Shown one piece after another: positions 17,342 to 25,800 of a stretch of DNA of 64,000 bases. Each line of letters starts with the position of its first letter. The stretch's first letter is position 1. This DNA is from Pseudonocardia hierapolitana (GTDB lineage: Bacteria > Actinomycetota > Actinomycetes > Mycobacteriales > Pseudonocardiaceae): the NCBI RefSeq assembly GCF_007994075.1, contig NZ_VIWU01000001.1:4216001-4280000 (forward strand), given 5' to 3'. The notes beneath the pieces were generated by a model. The model was not told the origin of the DNA, searched no databases, and saw nothing but the letters and a program-made list of their open reading frames with translations. The position numbers and the translations under genes are program-made.

Positions 17342-18544
17342 TCAGGGCGCGTTCGGCGGGGAGCAGGCGGCGACCTGAGGTGGGCTGCGGACCGCGGCGG
17401 CCTCGACGTACTCGTTCCGGCCGATCCGCAGCCAGCGGTCCTGCACGCACTGCACGGGCACGGAGGCGCGCCCGGCCGCGAACCCGACGACCTCGGCCGC
17501 GGCGTCGGGGGCCGCGAGGACGTCGGTGCCGGCCTGCACCCTGGCCAGGCTCTCCTTGCCGGTCCACAGGTACTCGACCTGGACCCAGGCGTTGTTCTTC
17601 AGGCCGAGGGCGTCCCAGAAGAGGCCGTCGGCGAGGTCGATGCCGGCCGGATTGGCGACCTTGCGGTTGTACTGGTCCTTCCCGCCGTTGTAGCCCCTGT
17701 CGTGGGCGGCCTGGGCCTGCGGCACCCCTTGGGGCAGGTCACCCCACTGCTGCCGCTGGTGGCCGGGGTTCCAGTAGTCGTCGCGGGTGTTCCACGGCCC
17801 GACGTCCCACACGGGGGCGAACGCGCAGCGCCCGGTCGGCGCGCACACCTTGACCGAGTAGTCGCTGCTGCCCCGCGGCGCGAGTGCCCTGCGGGACGGG
17901 AGCGCCACGAAGTGGTCGCGGGCCCGGATCACGTGCCCGTTCGCGGTGGTGCCACCGACGAGACCCTCGCGCGTGGCGAACACCCGGTAGGACGCTGCGA
18001 GCGTTCTCCCATCGGACTCGGCCCGGCCCGGTGGCGCCGGACGGGCGGCGAGGGCGACCTCCCGGACGGTCGGCCCGGCCCCCGGGTCCCCGGAGAGGAC
18101 GAGCCGGGCCTGCACCTCCGCCGACGCGGTCGGGAGCGTGACGGCCGGGCCGTCGGGCGCGGGCGCGGCGGGGATCCACTCCGTCCACCCGCCGGTGCCG
18201 CGCCGGCCCCTGACGTCGACGGTAGCGGTGGCGCCGGCAGGCACCTGGCCCGTCACCGTGACGGCGACGCGGTCGGTCGCGGCATCGAGCCGGCGGGCGG
18301 GGAAGGTCAGCAGGCCCGTCGGCTGGGCCGTTGCGTCCGCGGGCGCCTCTTCGGCGACGGCGACGAACGCGGTGCGCGGGTCGATCCGGGCCACGCCCCC
18401 GTGGAGCACGACGCCCGAGGCCTCCCCGTGCCGGAGGTCGGCGGTCCAGGAGGTGGCCGGGGGGCCGGCTTCCGCGGGCGTGGTGGGACCGAGCGCGAGG
18501 CTGCTCGCGATGCCGAGCAGTGCGGTCGCCGTGCCCCACTTCAT
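17342..18544 (-). CDS. secreted protein with double-psi-beta-barrel-like domain
   Basis: 400 aa. An N-terminal signal peptide is visible (MKWGTATALLGIASSLALG, cleavage probably after AEA). The middle (about 100-180) looks beta-rich. Residues about 190-310 contain FATREGLVGGTTANGHVI and VWDVGPWNTRDDYWN, resembling the RlpA/DPBB fold seen in cell-wall-active secreted proteins. The C-terminus (about 320-395) looks SH3-like and ends with a probable disulfide (Cys at VPVQCVQD and VAACSP). A role at the cell wall is inferred. It is downstream of menE on the same strand, 114 bp away, and probably has its own promoter. Confidence 0.8.
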   Translation of the reverse strand: MKWGTATALLGIASSLALGPTTPAEAGPPATSWTADLRHGEASGVVLHGGVARIDPRTAFVAVAEEAPADATAQPTGLLTFPARRLDAATDRVAVTVTGQVPAGATATVDVRGRRGTGGWTEWIPAAPAPDGPAVTLPTASAEVQARLVLSGDPGAGPTVREVALAARPAPPGRAESDGRTLAASYRVFATREGLVGGTTANGHVIRARDHFVALPSRRALAPRGSSDYSVKVCAPTGRCAFAPVWDVGPWNTRDDYWNPGHQRQQWGDLPQGVPQAQAAHDRGYNGGKDQYNRKVANPAGIDLADGLFWDALGLKNNAWVQVEYLWTGKESLARVQAGTDVLAAPDAAAEVVGFAAGRASVPVQCVQDRWLRIGRNEYVEAAAVRSPPQVAACSPPNAP

Positions 18545-18658
18545 GCTGTCGTCCCTGGTGCTCCTGTGACGGGTGTGCCTCAGGGGGCAGGAGACCGAGG
18601 ATGCTTCGTGTTCGTCAAGAAACGGAGAGTGACAGGCCCGAAGGGATGTAGGGCGAGA

Positions 18659-19834
18659 TCAGCCGTTCCGGGGGTGTGACGCGGTGTCGATCGGGGCAGG
18701 GCCCGCGTCGGCTGTGATCAGGCGGGCCGTCGCCATCCGATCGGGTTTGCCGATTCCGCGCAGCGGGATCCGGGGCACGGCGCGCAGGACCCGGGGCACC
18801 GCGGTCCGCCCGAGCGCGGCGCGCACGGCGGCCCGCAACCGCTCGGCGAGCGCCCCGTCGAGGGAGCCGTCGACCACCACGGCCGCGGCGACGACCTGCC
18901 CCCACTCGGGGTCGGGCACTCCGACGACGCAGGCGGCGGTCACGCCGTCCTGCGCGGTGAGCACCGTCTCCACGGCCGCGGGAGCGACCTTCTCCCCACC
19001 GGTGACGATCATGTCGTCGGCTCGCCCGAGCACCTCGAGCCGACCTGCGCGCCAGCGCCCGAGATCGCCGGTGCGGAACCACCCGTCCGCGAAGGCGGCC
19101 GCGGTGAGCCCGGAATCGCCGAGGTAGCCGTCGGCGAGGGTCGGGCCACCGAGCCGGATCCGCCCGCCTTCCTCCAGCTCGACGCGCACCCCGCCGAGGG
19201 GGACACCGTCGTAGACGCATCCGCCCGCGGTCTCGCTCATCCCGTACGTGGTGACGACCGCGATGCCCGCCGCGAGCGCCCGCTCGTGCAGCTGCGGCGC
19301 GAGGGCGGCCCCGCCGACGAGCACGGCGGAGTAGCCGCGCAGCGCGTCGAGAGCGGCACCGCCGGAATCGAGGATCCTCCCGAGCTGCGTGGGCACGAGG
19401 CTCGTGCAGCGCCGGTCGGGCCCGAGCTCGCGGGTGGCGGCGGCGAAGGCCTCGGGGCGGAAGCCGGCCCGCAGGTCCTGCACCACCGGCGGCGTGCCCG
19501 CGAGCAGGGAGCGGACCACCACCTGCACGCCCGCGACGTGGTGGGCGGGCAGTGCGAGCAGCCACCGGGCGGGGCCGCCGAGCCGCTCGGCCGTGGCCTG
19601 CGCGGAGGCCTGCAGCGCGCCCGCCGAGAGCACCACGTGCTTCGCGGCGCCCGTCGAGCCGGAGGTGGCGATCACGACCGCGGCCCCCTCGCCCGGATCG
19701 CCCGCGACGCCGGACTCGCCGGGGCCGACCGGCAGCACCGCGGGGCCGCCCGCGAGGGCGTGGCGCAGCGCCGTGACGAGCCCGTCGACGGCCGCGGGCG
19801 AGCCGTCGACGGGCACCGTGCTCAGTAGTGCCAC
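18659..19834 (-). CDS. menE: o-succinylbenzoate-CoA ligase
   Basis: 391 aa ANL-superfamily adenylating enzyme that activates o-succinylbenzoate with CoA for MenB. Motifs: phosphate loop ATSGSTGAAKHV (about 95), TYGMSETAGGCVYDG (about 215), GWFRTGDLGRW (about 265), GGEKVAPAAVE hinge region, and GIGKPDR near the C-terminus with the catalytic Lys. The GTG at 19834 gives MALLSTVPVDGS and overlaps the end of menB by 13 bp, so the genes are translationally coupled. The short length is normal for actinobacterial MenE. Confidence 0.95.
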   Translation of the reverse strand: MALLSTVPVDGSPAAVDGLVTALRHALAGGPAVLPVGPGESGVAGDPGEGAAVVIATSGSTGAAKHVVLSAGALQASAQATAERLGGPARWLLALPAHHVAGVQVVVRSLLAGTPPVVQDLRAGFRPEAFAAATRELGPDRRCTSLVPTQLGRILDSGGAALDALRGYSAVLVGGAALAPQLHERALAAGIAVVTTYGMSETAGGCVYDGVPLGGVRVELEEGGRIRLGGPTLADGYLGDSGLTAAAFADGWFRTGDLGRWRAGRLEVLGRADDMIVTGGEKVAPAAVETVLTAQDGVTAACVVGVPDPEWGQVVAAAVVVDGSLDGALAERLRAAVRAALGRTAVPRVLRAVPRIPLRGIGKPDRMATARLITADAGPAPIDTASHPRNG

Positions 19835-20733
19835 GGGTACGGGGTCCAGTCGGGCTCGCGCTTCTGCAGGAACGCGTCGCGGCCCTCGACCGCCTCGTCC
19901 GTCATGTACGCCAGCCTCGTGGCCTCGCCTGCGAACAGCTGCTGGCCGACCAGCCCGTCGTCGATGAGGTTGAACGCGTACTTCAGCATCCGCTGGGCCG
20001 TCGGCGACTTGCGGTTGACCTCCCGCGCCCACTCCAGCGCGACCTTCTCCAGGTCGGCGTGCGGCACGACGGCGTTGACCATGCCCATGCGGTGGGCGTC
20101 CTGCGCCGTGTACTCGCGCCCGAGGAAGAAGATCTCGCGGGCGAACTTCTGGCCCACCTGCCGGGCCAGGTACGCCGAGCCGTAGCCGCCGTCGAACGAC
20201 CCGACGTCGGCGTCGGTCTGCTTGAACCGGGCGTGCTCGGCGCTGGCGAGCGTCATGTCGCACGTGACGTGCAGCGAGTGGCCGCCGCCCGCGGCCCAGC
20301 CGGGCACGACCGCGATCACGACCTTGGGCATGAAGCGGATGAGCCGCTGGCACTCGAGGATGTGCAGCCTGCCTGCCCGGGCGGGGTCGACCGTCTCCGC
20401 GGTCTCGCCGGAGGCGTACTGGTAGCCCGTGCGCCCCCGGATGCGCTGGTCGCCCCCCGAGCAGAACGCCCACCCGCCGTCCTTCGGGGACGGTCCGTTG
20501 CCGGTGAGCAGCACGCAGCCGACGTCCGGGGTCTGCCGGGCGTGGTCGAGGGCGCGGTAGAGCTCGTCCACCGTGCCGGGCCGGAACGCGTTGCGGACCT
20601 CGGGGCGGTCGAACGCGATCCGCACCGCTCCGGTGTCGACGGCCCGGTGGTAGGTGATGTCGGCGAAGTCGAAGCCCTCGACCGGTCGCCACGCGGCGGG
20701 GTCGAACAGCTCGGACGGGGAGTCAGGATCCAC
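19822..20733 (-). CDS. menB: 1,4-dihydroxy-2-naphthoyl-CoA synthase
   Basis: 303 aa crotonase-fold enzyme closing the naphthoquinone ring from o-succinylbenzoyl-CoA. Diagnostic segments: CSGGDQRIRG (oxyanion region, about 95), PGWAAGGGHSLHVTCDMTLAS (about 155), GSFDGGYGSAYLARQVGQKFA with the catalytic Asp/Ser region (about 187), and the C-terminal DWTPYPWHY characteristic of MenB. GTG start at 20733. Its 5' end overlaps the phosphatase stop by 11 bp and its 3' end overlaps menE. Confidence 0.97.
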   Translation of the reverse strand: MDPDSPSELFDPAAWRPVEGFDFADITYHRAVDTGAVRIAFDRPEVRNAFRPGTVDELYRALDHARQTPDVGCVLLTGNGPSPKDGGWAFCSGGDQRIRGRTGYQYASGETAETVDPARAGRLHILECQRLIRFMPKVVIAVVPGWAAGGGHSLHVTCDMTLASAEHARFKQTDADVGSFDGGYGSAYLARQVGQKFAREIFFLGREYTAQDAHRMGMVNAVVPHADLEKVALEWAREVNRKSPTAQRMLKYAFNLIDDGLVGQQLFAGEATRLAYMTDEAVEGRDAFLQKREPDWTPYPWHY

Positions 20734-21991
20734 GCCTCGACCCTATGTCGCCGCCGGGTTCGGCCCTTCTGGTCGTCGCTTCCGTCAGCAGCCGGGCGGC
20801 CGCGCGGCCGGACCACTCGACGAGCATCAGGGTGGCGTCGTCCTGGAGCTCGCCATCACGGTGCCGGCGGACGGCGCGGGCGAGCCTGCGCAGCGTCTCC
20901 GGCGCCGGGAGGCCGTCGGCGGCCGCGCGCTCGGCCAGCTCGACCAGCCGGTCGATGCCGAACTCCGCGCCGTCCGCGTCACGTGCCTCCACCACGCCGT
21001 CGCTGTGCAGGAGCAACCGGTCGCCGGGCTCCAGTAGCTCCTCGGCGGGCACCGCGGTCTGCGGTGCGAGTGACGCGATCCGCCCGAACGGCATCCGCCG
21101 GCTGGCGTCCAGGCTGCCCACGACCCGGCCGCCGCGCAGGAGCAAGGGTGAGGGATGGCCTGCGATGAGGTAGCGCAGCCGACCCGTGACGAGGTCGAGC
21201 CGGGCGAGCACACCGGTGACGAAACGGAAGTCGGTGAACTGGCCGACCAGCGCGGCGTCGATGCGTTCGGCCACGCCGAGGAGATCCATGCCCTGGCGCC
21301 GGGCGGTGCGCGCCGCGGCGAGCGCGACGGAGGTCGTGAGGCCGGCGCTCAGGTCGTGCCCCGACGAGTCGAGGATCGCGAACTGCGCCTCGCGGGCGCC
21401 GAGCGAGTAGTCGAAGGCATCCCCGCCCACGTCGTAGGCGGGCTCCAGCAGGGCCGAGAGGGCGAGCGACTCGGTGCCGACGGTCAGCGGCGGCAGCAGT
21501 TGCCACAGCAGCTCGCCCGCCACGGACATCGGCCGGGCGCGCTGCACGGTGGCGAGCAGGTCGCTGTGCTGGAGCTTGGACGCGAGGACGTGGGCGAGCG
21601 TGCTGCAGACGACGGCGCACCGCGGACCGAGCTGCGGGTCCCGCGCCACGGCGTCGTCGGACGGGAGCTGCACCCGGACCAAGCCCAGGCGCGATACCCC
21701 GTCGATCAGCGGGACCCAGACGACGTGGTCGTCGCCGTCGGCTCCCTCCAGGACGGCTCCCAGCTGGTACGCCCGGCCGGCGAGGGTGCCGTCCGCGGGG
21801 ATCGCCGGGACGCCGGCCCGCAACGACCGCAGCTCGACCTGCTCGTGGTCGATCAGGTAGACCTCGGTGCGCAGCCGCAGCGGCGCGAGGATCTCGTCGA
21901 GGGCAGGCGCGATCCCGTCCCCGGGGAGGAGATGGGACCGCGCGATCAGGTCGAGCAGCGCCCGCTGCCACCGTTCGTCGAGGTCGGTCAC
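20723..21991 (-). CDS. SpoIIE-family PP2C serine phosphatase with N-terminal sensor-like domain
   Basis: 422 aa from the GTG at 21991; the start is uncertain because the longer frame is Arg-rich and non-conserved-looking. Residues about 20-180 may be a GAF-like sensor. Residues about 200-395 are PP2C/SpoIIE: GGDAFDYSLG, AILDSSGHDLSAGL (metal Asp), AGHPSPLLLRGG, LLLHSDGVVEARD and LQDDATLMLVEW. Such phosphatases dephosphorylate anti-anti-sigma factors in partner-switching. No anti-sigma gene is adjacent. It runs straight into menB with an 11-bp overlap, an odd pairing of a stress-signalling enzyme with quinone synthesis. Confidence 0.88.
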   Translation of the reverse strand: MTDLDERWQRALLDLIARSHLLPGDGIAPALDEILAPLRLRTEVYLIDHEQVELRSLRAGVPAIPADGTLAGRAYQLGAVLEGADGDDHVVWVPLIDGVSRLGLVRVQLPSDDAVARDPQLGPRCAVVCSTLAHVLASKLQHSDLLATVQRARPMSVAGELLWQLLPPLTVGTESLALSALLEPAYDVGGDAFDYSLGAREAQFAILDSSGHDLSAGLTTSVALAAARTARRQGMDLLGVAERIDAALVGQFTDFRFVTGVLARLDLVTGRLRYLIAGHPSPLLLRGGRVVGSLDASRRMPFGRIASLAPQTAVPAEELLEPGDRLLLHSDGVVEARDADGAEFGIDRLVELAERAAADGLPAPETLRRLARAVRRHRDGELQDDATLMLVEWSGRAAARLLTEATTRRAEPGGDIGSRRGS

Positions 21992-22291
21992 GGCTGTCCG
22001 TCCGCCCCGCGGCGCGGCGTCCGGGTGAGCGCGCGACTGCCGGTCATCGCGGTGCCTCCTCAGTGGTCGGCTGCGTCGGCCGCCGGGCTCGCAGCGACTG
22101 CTGGATGCTCCAACCACCGATCAGAGCCGTCAACCTCGAACCACCCCGGCACTGGGTGAGGTGCCTCATCCCTACGCGCCGCCGTTCACCTCGGCCGGCG
22201 AACCTGATCCATCGATCAGTGCGCATCGATTGACGGGTCGCAACCCGGGTGCAACGGTCGAGGAGGCCACTCCCTCAGCGTCGAGAGGATC
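21992..22291. promoter_or_regulatory. divergent intergenic region, phosphatase / lactonase operon
   Basis: 300 bp without a convincing gene. Visible elements are an inverted repeat TGATC-CATC-GATCA at 22205-22218 and a TTGACG -35-like hexamer at about 22229, neither proven. A GAGAGG stretch precedes the lactonase ATG at 22292. Confidence 0.45.
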
Positions 22292-23107
22292 ATGATGGCG
22301 ACCGCTAACAAGGTGAGCGTGATCCCCTGCGGAGCGATGACCGCCGACCTGACCTGGCTGTTGCTCAAACCCGGCCGATCGATCACCGACCGCAGCCACA
22401 AGGATGGTCCGGCCCCGTGGGTCGACGTCCCCTCGCACTGCGTCCTCGTCGAGACCGACGAGGGCAAGCTTCTGTGGGACACCAGCTGCCCGCGTGACTG
22501 GGAGGAGCGGTGGGGGCCGACGGGCCTCCAGGAGTTCTTCCCGTACGACCACGTGAGCGAGGAGGAGTACCTCGACTCGCGGCTGAACCAGATGGGCGTC
22601 GGCCTCGACGAGATCGACTACGTGGTCCTGTCGCACCTGCACTTCGACCACGCCGGCAACGCCCAGATGTTCCGGAACACCGGTGCGAAGCTCGTGTGCC
22701 ACCAGCGGGAGAAGGACTTCGCGTTCGGTTTCGACGGGTTGTTCGTCGGCGCGCACCTCAAGACCGACTACGAGGGGCTCGACTTCCAGACCGTCTCCGG
22801 CGACACCGAGTTCCTCCCCGGCGTCACCCTGATCGAGACGCCAGGTCACACGGTGGGGTGCATGTCGATGCAGGTGGACCTGCCCGACACCGGCCCGATG
22901 ATCTTCACATCCGACGCGGTGTACATGGGCGAGAGCTACGGCCCGCCCGCCACACCCGCCGCGATCGTCAACAACCTCGAGCAGTTCTACGCGTCCGTGG
23001 AGAAGCTGCGCGGCATCCAGGAACGAACCGGCGCGCAGATGGTCTTCGGACACGACGCCGAGCAGATCCACCAGCTGCGCACCGCGCCGGAGGGCTCGTA
23101 CACATGA
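22292..23107 (+). CDS. metallo-beta-lactamase-fold lactonase (AHL/gamma-lactone hydrolase type)
   Basis: 271 aa. The dinuclear zinc motif HLHFDHAG lies near residue 115, the later His in ETPGHTVGCM near 187, the bridging Asp in FTSDAVYMGES, and the final His in VFGHDAEQIHQLR. The overall plan, with an N-terminal MTADLTWLLLKPG strand, matches AiiA/AttM-like N-acyl-homoserine lactonases. Its stop overlaps the start of an iron-type dehydrogenase (ATGA). That pairing resembles Agrobacterium BlcC/BlcB, where the lactonase opens gamma-butyrolactone. The substrate could be a gamma-lactone, an AHL or a gamma-butyrolactone signal; sequence does not decide. Confidence 0.87.
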   Translation: MMATANKVSVIPCGAMTADLTWLLLKPGRSITDRSHKDGPAPWVDVPSHCVLVETDEGKLLWDTSCPRDWEERWGPTGLQEFFPYDHVSEEEYLDSRLNQMGVGLDEIDYVVLSHLHFDHAGNAQMFRNTGAKLVCHQREKDFAFGFDGLFVGAHLKTDYEGLDFQTVSGDTEFLPGVTLIETPGHTVGCMSMQVDLPDTGPMIFTSDAVYMGESYGPPATPAAIVNNLEQFYASVEKLRGIQERTGAQMVFGHDAEQIHQLRTAPEGSYT

Positions 23108-24393
23108 CCGCTGTCGACCTCTCCGAGGAGACGATCTTCACCTGGGGCGCGCCGCCGCTGAAGTTCGGCGCGGGCGCATCCGACGAGGTCGGTTTCGAGA
23201 TGTCCGGCTATGGCGTACGCCGGGTCCTGATCGTCACCGATCCGGGCGTTCACGCGCTGGGCGTGCCCGCGCGGATCGCCGACAACCTTCGCCGGTACGA
23301 CATCGAGTCGGAGATCTTCGACGGGGTGCACGTCGAGCCCACCGACGACTCGATGAACAAGGCCACCGAGTACGCCCGCGCGCAGGGGCCGTGGGACGGG
23401 TTCGTCGCCGTCGGCGGCGGGTCGGCGATCGACACCGCCAAGGCGATCAACCTGCTCACCAGCCACCCCGGCGAGCTGATGGACTACATCAACAAGCCGA
23501 TCGGCGCCGCGAAGACGCCGCCGGGCCAGCTCAAGCCGCTCATCGCGATCCCGACGACGGCGGGCACCGGCTCGGAGTCCACGGCGATGTGCGTGCTGGA
23601 CATCCTGTCGATGAAGGTCAAGACCGGGATCAGCCACTGGCGGCTGCGCCCGACCCTCGCCGTGATCGACCCGCTGCTGACGATGACCCTGCCGCCGGAG
23701 ATCACCGCCGCCTCGGGGATGGACATCGTCTGCCACGCGCTCGAGTCCTACACCGCCCGCTGGTACACCGCGTTCGACCGCAAGAAGCCCGAGGAGCGGG
23801 TGACCTACTGCGGCTCGAACCCGGTGTCCGACCTGTGGTGCGAGAAGTCCCTCGACCTCATCGCGCGCTCGTTCCGCACCGCGGTGCACCGCGGCGCCGA
23901 CGACGTCGAGGCGCGGTCGAACATGATGATGGCGGCCACGTTCGCCGGCATGGGCTTCGGCAACTCGGGCGTGCACATCCCGCACGCCAACGCCTACCCG
24001 ATCGCCGGCATGGTGAAGGACTACCACCCCGCGGGCTACCCGCAGGAGGAGCCGATGGTGCCGCACGGCCAGTCCGTGTCGCTGACGGCGCCCGAGGCGT
24101 TCCGGTTCTCCTTCGAGAGCGCCCCCGAGCGGCACCTGCGGGCCGCGGAGATGCTCGACCCGCGGGCGGAGAAGGTGAACGACCAGCGCGAGCAGCTCCC
24201 GTCCGTGCTGGTCTCGCTGATGCGCGACATCGGGATCCCGAACGGGATCGGCGGGGTCGGCTACACGGAGGCGGACGTGCCCGACCTCGTGCCGGGGACG
24301 ATGAAGCAGCAGCGGCTGCTCGCCACCTGCCCGAAGACGCCCACCGAGGACGACATCGCCGACATCCTCACCAAGTCCGTGGAGAACTGGTAG
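23104..24393 (+). CDS. iron-containing alcohol dehydrogenase, hydroxyacid-oxoacid transhydrogenase type
   Basis: 429 aa, group III Fe-ADH. NAD motif GGGSAIDTAKAINLL (about residue 100) and PTTAGTGSESTAM (about 155). Metal ligands are probably in ASGMDIVCHALESYT, HIPHANAYPIAG and VPHGQSVSL. The DRKKPEERVTYCGSNPVSD insertion is characteristic of hydroxyacid-oxoacid transhydrogenases (ADHFE1/HOT), which oxidise 4-hydroxybutyrate to succinic semialdehyde while reducing 2-oxoglutarate. It overlaps the lactonase by 4 bp and the zinc-ribbon gene follows after 2 bp, so one transcript is likely. Confidence 0.9.
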   Translation: MTAVDLSEETIFTWGAPPLKFGAGASDEVGFEMSGYGVRRVLIVTDPGVHALGVPARIADNLRRYDIESEIFDGVHVEPTDDSMNKATEYARAQGPWDGFVAVGGGSAIDTAKAINLLTSHPGELMDYINKPIGAAKTPPGQLKPLIAIPTTAGTGSESTAMCVLDILSMKVKTGISHWRLRPTLAVIDPLLTMTLPPEITAASGMDIVCHALESYTARWYTAFDRKKPEERVTYCGSNPVSDLWCEKSLDLIARSFRTAVHRGADDVEARSNMMMAATFAGMGFGNSGVHIPHANAYPIAGMVKDYHPAGYPQEEPMVPHGQSVSLTAPEAFRFSFESAPERHLRAAEMLDPRAEKVNDQREQLPSVLVSLMRDIGIPNGIGGVGYTEADVPDLVPGTMKQQRLLATCPKTPTEDDIADILTKSVENW

Positions 24394-24395
24394 TC

Positions 24396-24860
24396 GTGCC
24401 GATCTACGTCTACCGGTGCGACTGCGGCGAGCGCTTCGAGCGGCTCGTCGGGATCGACGCGCCGACGCCGGGCTGCCCGGCCTGTGGTGGCACCCCGCAG
24501 AAGATCCCGGCCGGGCCGAGCCTGCTCGGCCAGGCCGGGACCGGGCTCTCCAAGGAGCAGATGCCGCAGACGTGGCGCGGCACGTACAACGGCGACCGCG
24601 AGTACGTCACCGGCCTGCGGCGGCAGTGGGACCAGCGGCAGCGGCTGGAGGCGAAGCACCCCGAGCTGGCCGGTGACCAGCGGCCGATCATCGCCCACGA
24701 GGGCCGGTTCCACGGCGCGCCGCTGCGGGCGGGGGACCCGGTGCCCGGCCCCAGCCAGGGTCATGGTCATGGGCACGGTCATGGGCACGGTCATGGGCAC
24801 GGCCATGGGCACGGCCACAGCCCGCCCCCGGCGAAGCCGACCGACTCGGGGAGCTCATGA
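24396..24860 (+). CDS. FmdB-type zinc-ribbon protein with Gly-His tail
   Basis: 154 aa, GTG start 2 nt after the dehydrogenase stop. Residues 1-40 form an FmdB-like zinc ribbon: IYVYRCDCGERFE and GCPACGGTPQK (two Cys pairs). The middle is charged and helical. Near the C-terminus ten consecutive Gly-His dipeptides precede SPPPAKPT, a strong candidate for metal (Ni, Zn, Fe or Cu) binding or storage. Placed third in an operon with two metalloenzymes, it may supply or buffer their metal; this is inference. Its end overlaps the convergent tautomerase gene by 6 bp. Confidence 0.82.
   Translation: MPIYVYRCDCGERFERLVGIDAPTPGCPACGGTPQKIPAGPSLLGQAGTGLSKEQMPQTWRGTYNGDREYVTGLRRQWDQRQRLEAKHPELAGDQRPIIAHEGRFHGAPLRAGDPVPGPSQGHGHGHGHGHGHGHGHGHGHSPPPAKPTDSGSS
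24759..24818. repeat. 12-bp tandem repeat encoding (Gly-His)10
   Basis: Units of the form GGTCATGGGCAC repeat in tandem from 24765 (three exact, one with GGCC), flanked by partial units, 60 bp in all and in frame with the zinc-ribbon gene. Copy number could vary between strains by slippage. Confidence 0.9.
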
Positions 24861-25244
24861 CGGCGGGTCGTCCAGGTACTGGGCCTCGCCGTTGCCGAAC
24901 GACCAGTCGGCCAGGCCGTTCTCGGTGAGGGCGACGACCAGGTTGCGGGGCTCGATCCCGGCGAGCCCGGCGTGCTTCGCGAGGGCGCGGTAGAACGCGC
25001 GCTTCTGCTCGTCGGTGCGGCCGCGGCGCAGGAAGACCTGCACGAACACGGCGCCGTCGTCGCGGTCGACGCCGCGGAAGCCGGGGTCGTAGACGACGCG
25101 GTCGCCCGCCGCGCCGCGCAGCACCTGGAAGCGGTCGTCGGCCGGGATGCCGAACCCGTCGACGAGCGCCGCGTGCACGGCGTCGCCGATCGCGTCCAGC
25201 TGCTGCGGGTCGGCCGCGACGGCGTCGACTCGGACGAGGGGCAT
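24855..25244 (-). CDS. tautomerase-superfamily protein
   Basis: 129 aa. It starts Met-Pro-Leu-Val-Arg-Val; the N-terminal Pro exposed after Met removal is the catalytic base of 4-oxalocrotonate-tautomerase-like enzymes. RGRTDEQKRAFYRALA (about residue 75) and PRNLVVALTENGLADWSFGNG match the longer two-beta-alpha-beta tautomerases. The substrate is unknown. It is the distal gene of a unit with the TetR regulator (12-bp gap). Confidence 0.85.
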   Translation of the reverse strand: MPLVRVDAVAADPQQLDAIGDAVHAALVDGFGIPADDRFQVLRGAAGDRVVYDPGFRGVDRDDGAVFVQVFLRRGRTDEQKRAFYRALAKHAGLAGIEPRNLVVALTENGLADWSFGNGEAQYLDDPPS

Positions 25245-25256
25245 GGGTGCCTCCGA

Positions 25257-25799
25257 TCAGTGGGGTGGGATCCCGAGCAGGGTGAGCAGCCCGCGGCAGG
25301 CCCGGTCGAGCGCGTCCGGGTCGTCGCTGAGCCGGGAGGTGACGTAGCCGCCCTGCACGACGGCGCAGATCGCCTCGACGACGCCGTCGGTGTCGTCGAC
25401 GCCGGTGGCGTGCACCGCGGGCCGGAGCAGTGCGCGCAGGTGCTCGAAGTAGGCGCTGATGGGGGCCCTGAGCGCGTCGTCGGCCCGGATCTCGGGGTCG
25501 AACGCGAGCCGGCCGAGCCGGCAACCGTCGAGCGCCGGTCGGGGGCGGGTCAGGTAGGCCCGTAGCTGCTCGACGCCGGTGGGGTGCGCGGAGAACAGCT
25601 CGTCGGTCTCGGCCGTGAGGTCCGCGGCGAGCGCCGTGATCGCCGCCTCGGCCCACGCCGCTTTCGACCCGAAGTGGTGGTAGAGGCTGCCCTGCCCGAC
25701 GCCGCTGCGGGCCAGGACCATGTTCGGGCTGGTGGCCTCGACGCCGCGGTCCCACACGAGCTGTTTCGCGGCGTCGAGCAGCCTGGTTCGCGCATCCAC
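25257..25799 (-). CDS. TetR/AcrR-family repressor
   Basis: 180 aa. The HTH occupies residues about 5-50 (TRLLDAAKQLVWDRG, then GVGQGSLYHHFGSKAAWAEAAI); the C-terminal ligand domain has one Cys (DGCRLGRLAFD). The GTG at 25799 lies 2 bp from a perfect 28-bp palindrome that almost certainly is its operator and shuts both its own gene and the divergent patatin-like gene. The short DGCRLGR region resembles LmrA/YxaF-type TetR regulators. Confidence 0.93.
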   Translation of the reverse strand: MDARTRLLDAAKQLVWDRGVEATSPNMVLARSGVGQGSLYHHFGSKAAWAEAAITALAADLTAETDELFSAHPTGVEQLRAYLTRPRPALDGCRLGRLAFDPEIRADDALRAPISAYFEHLRALLRPAVHATGVDDTDGVVEAICAVVQGGYVTSRLSDDPDALDRACRGLLTLLGIPPH

Positions 25800-25800
25800 G

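Noticed and set aside
24396..24860. Hydrogenase/urease nickel chaperone
   Set aside because: The Gly-His tail suggests metal binding, but no hydrogenase or urease genes are present, so a specific assignment is not justified.
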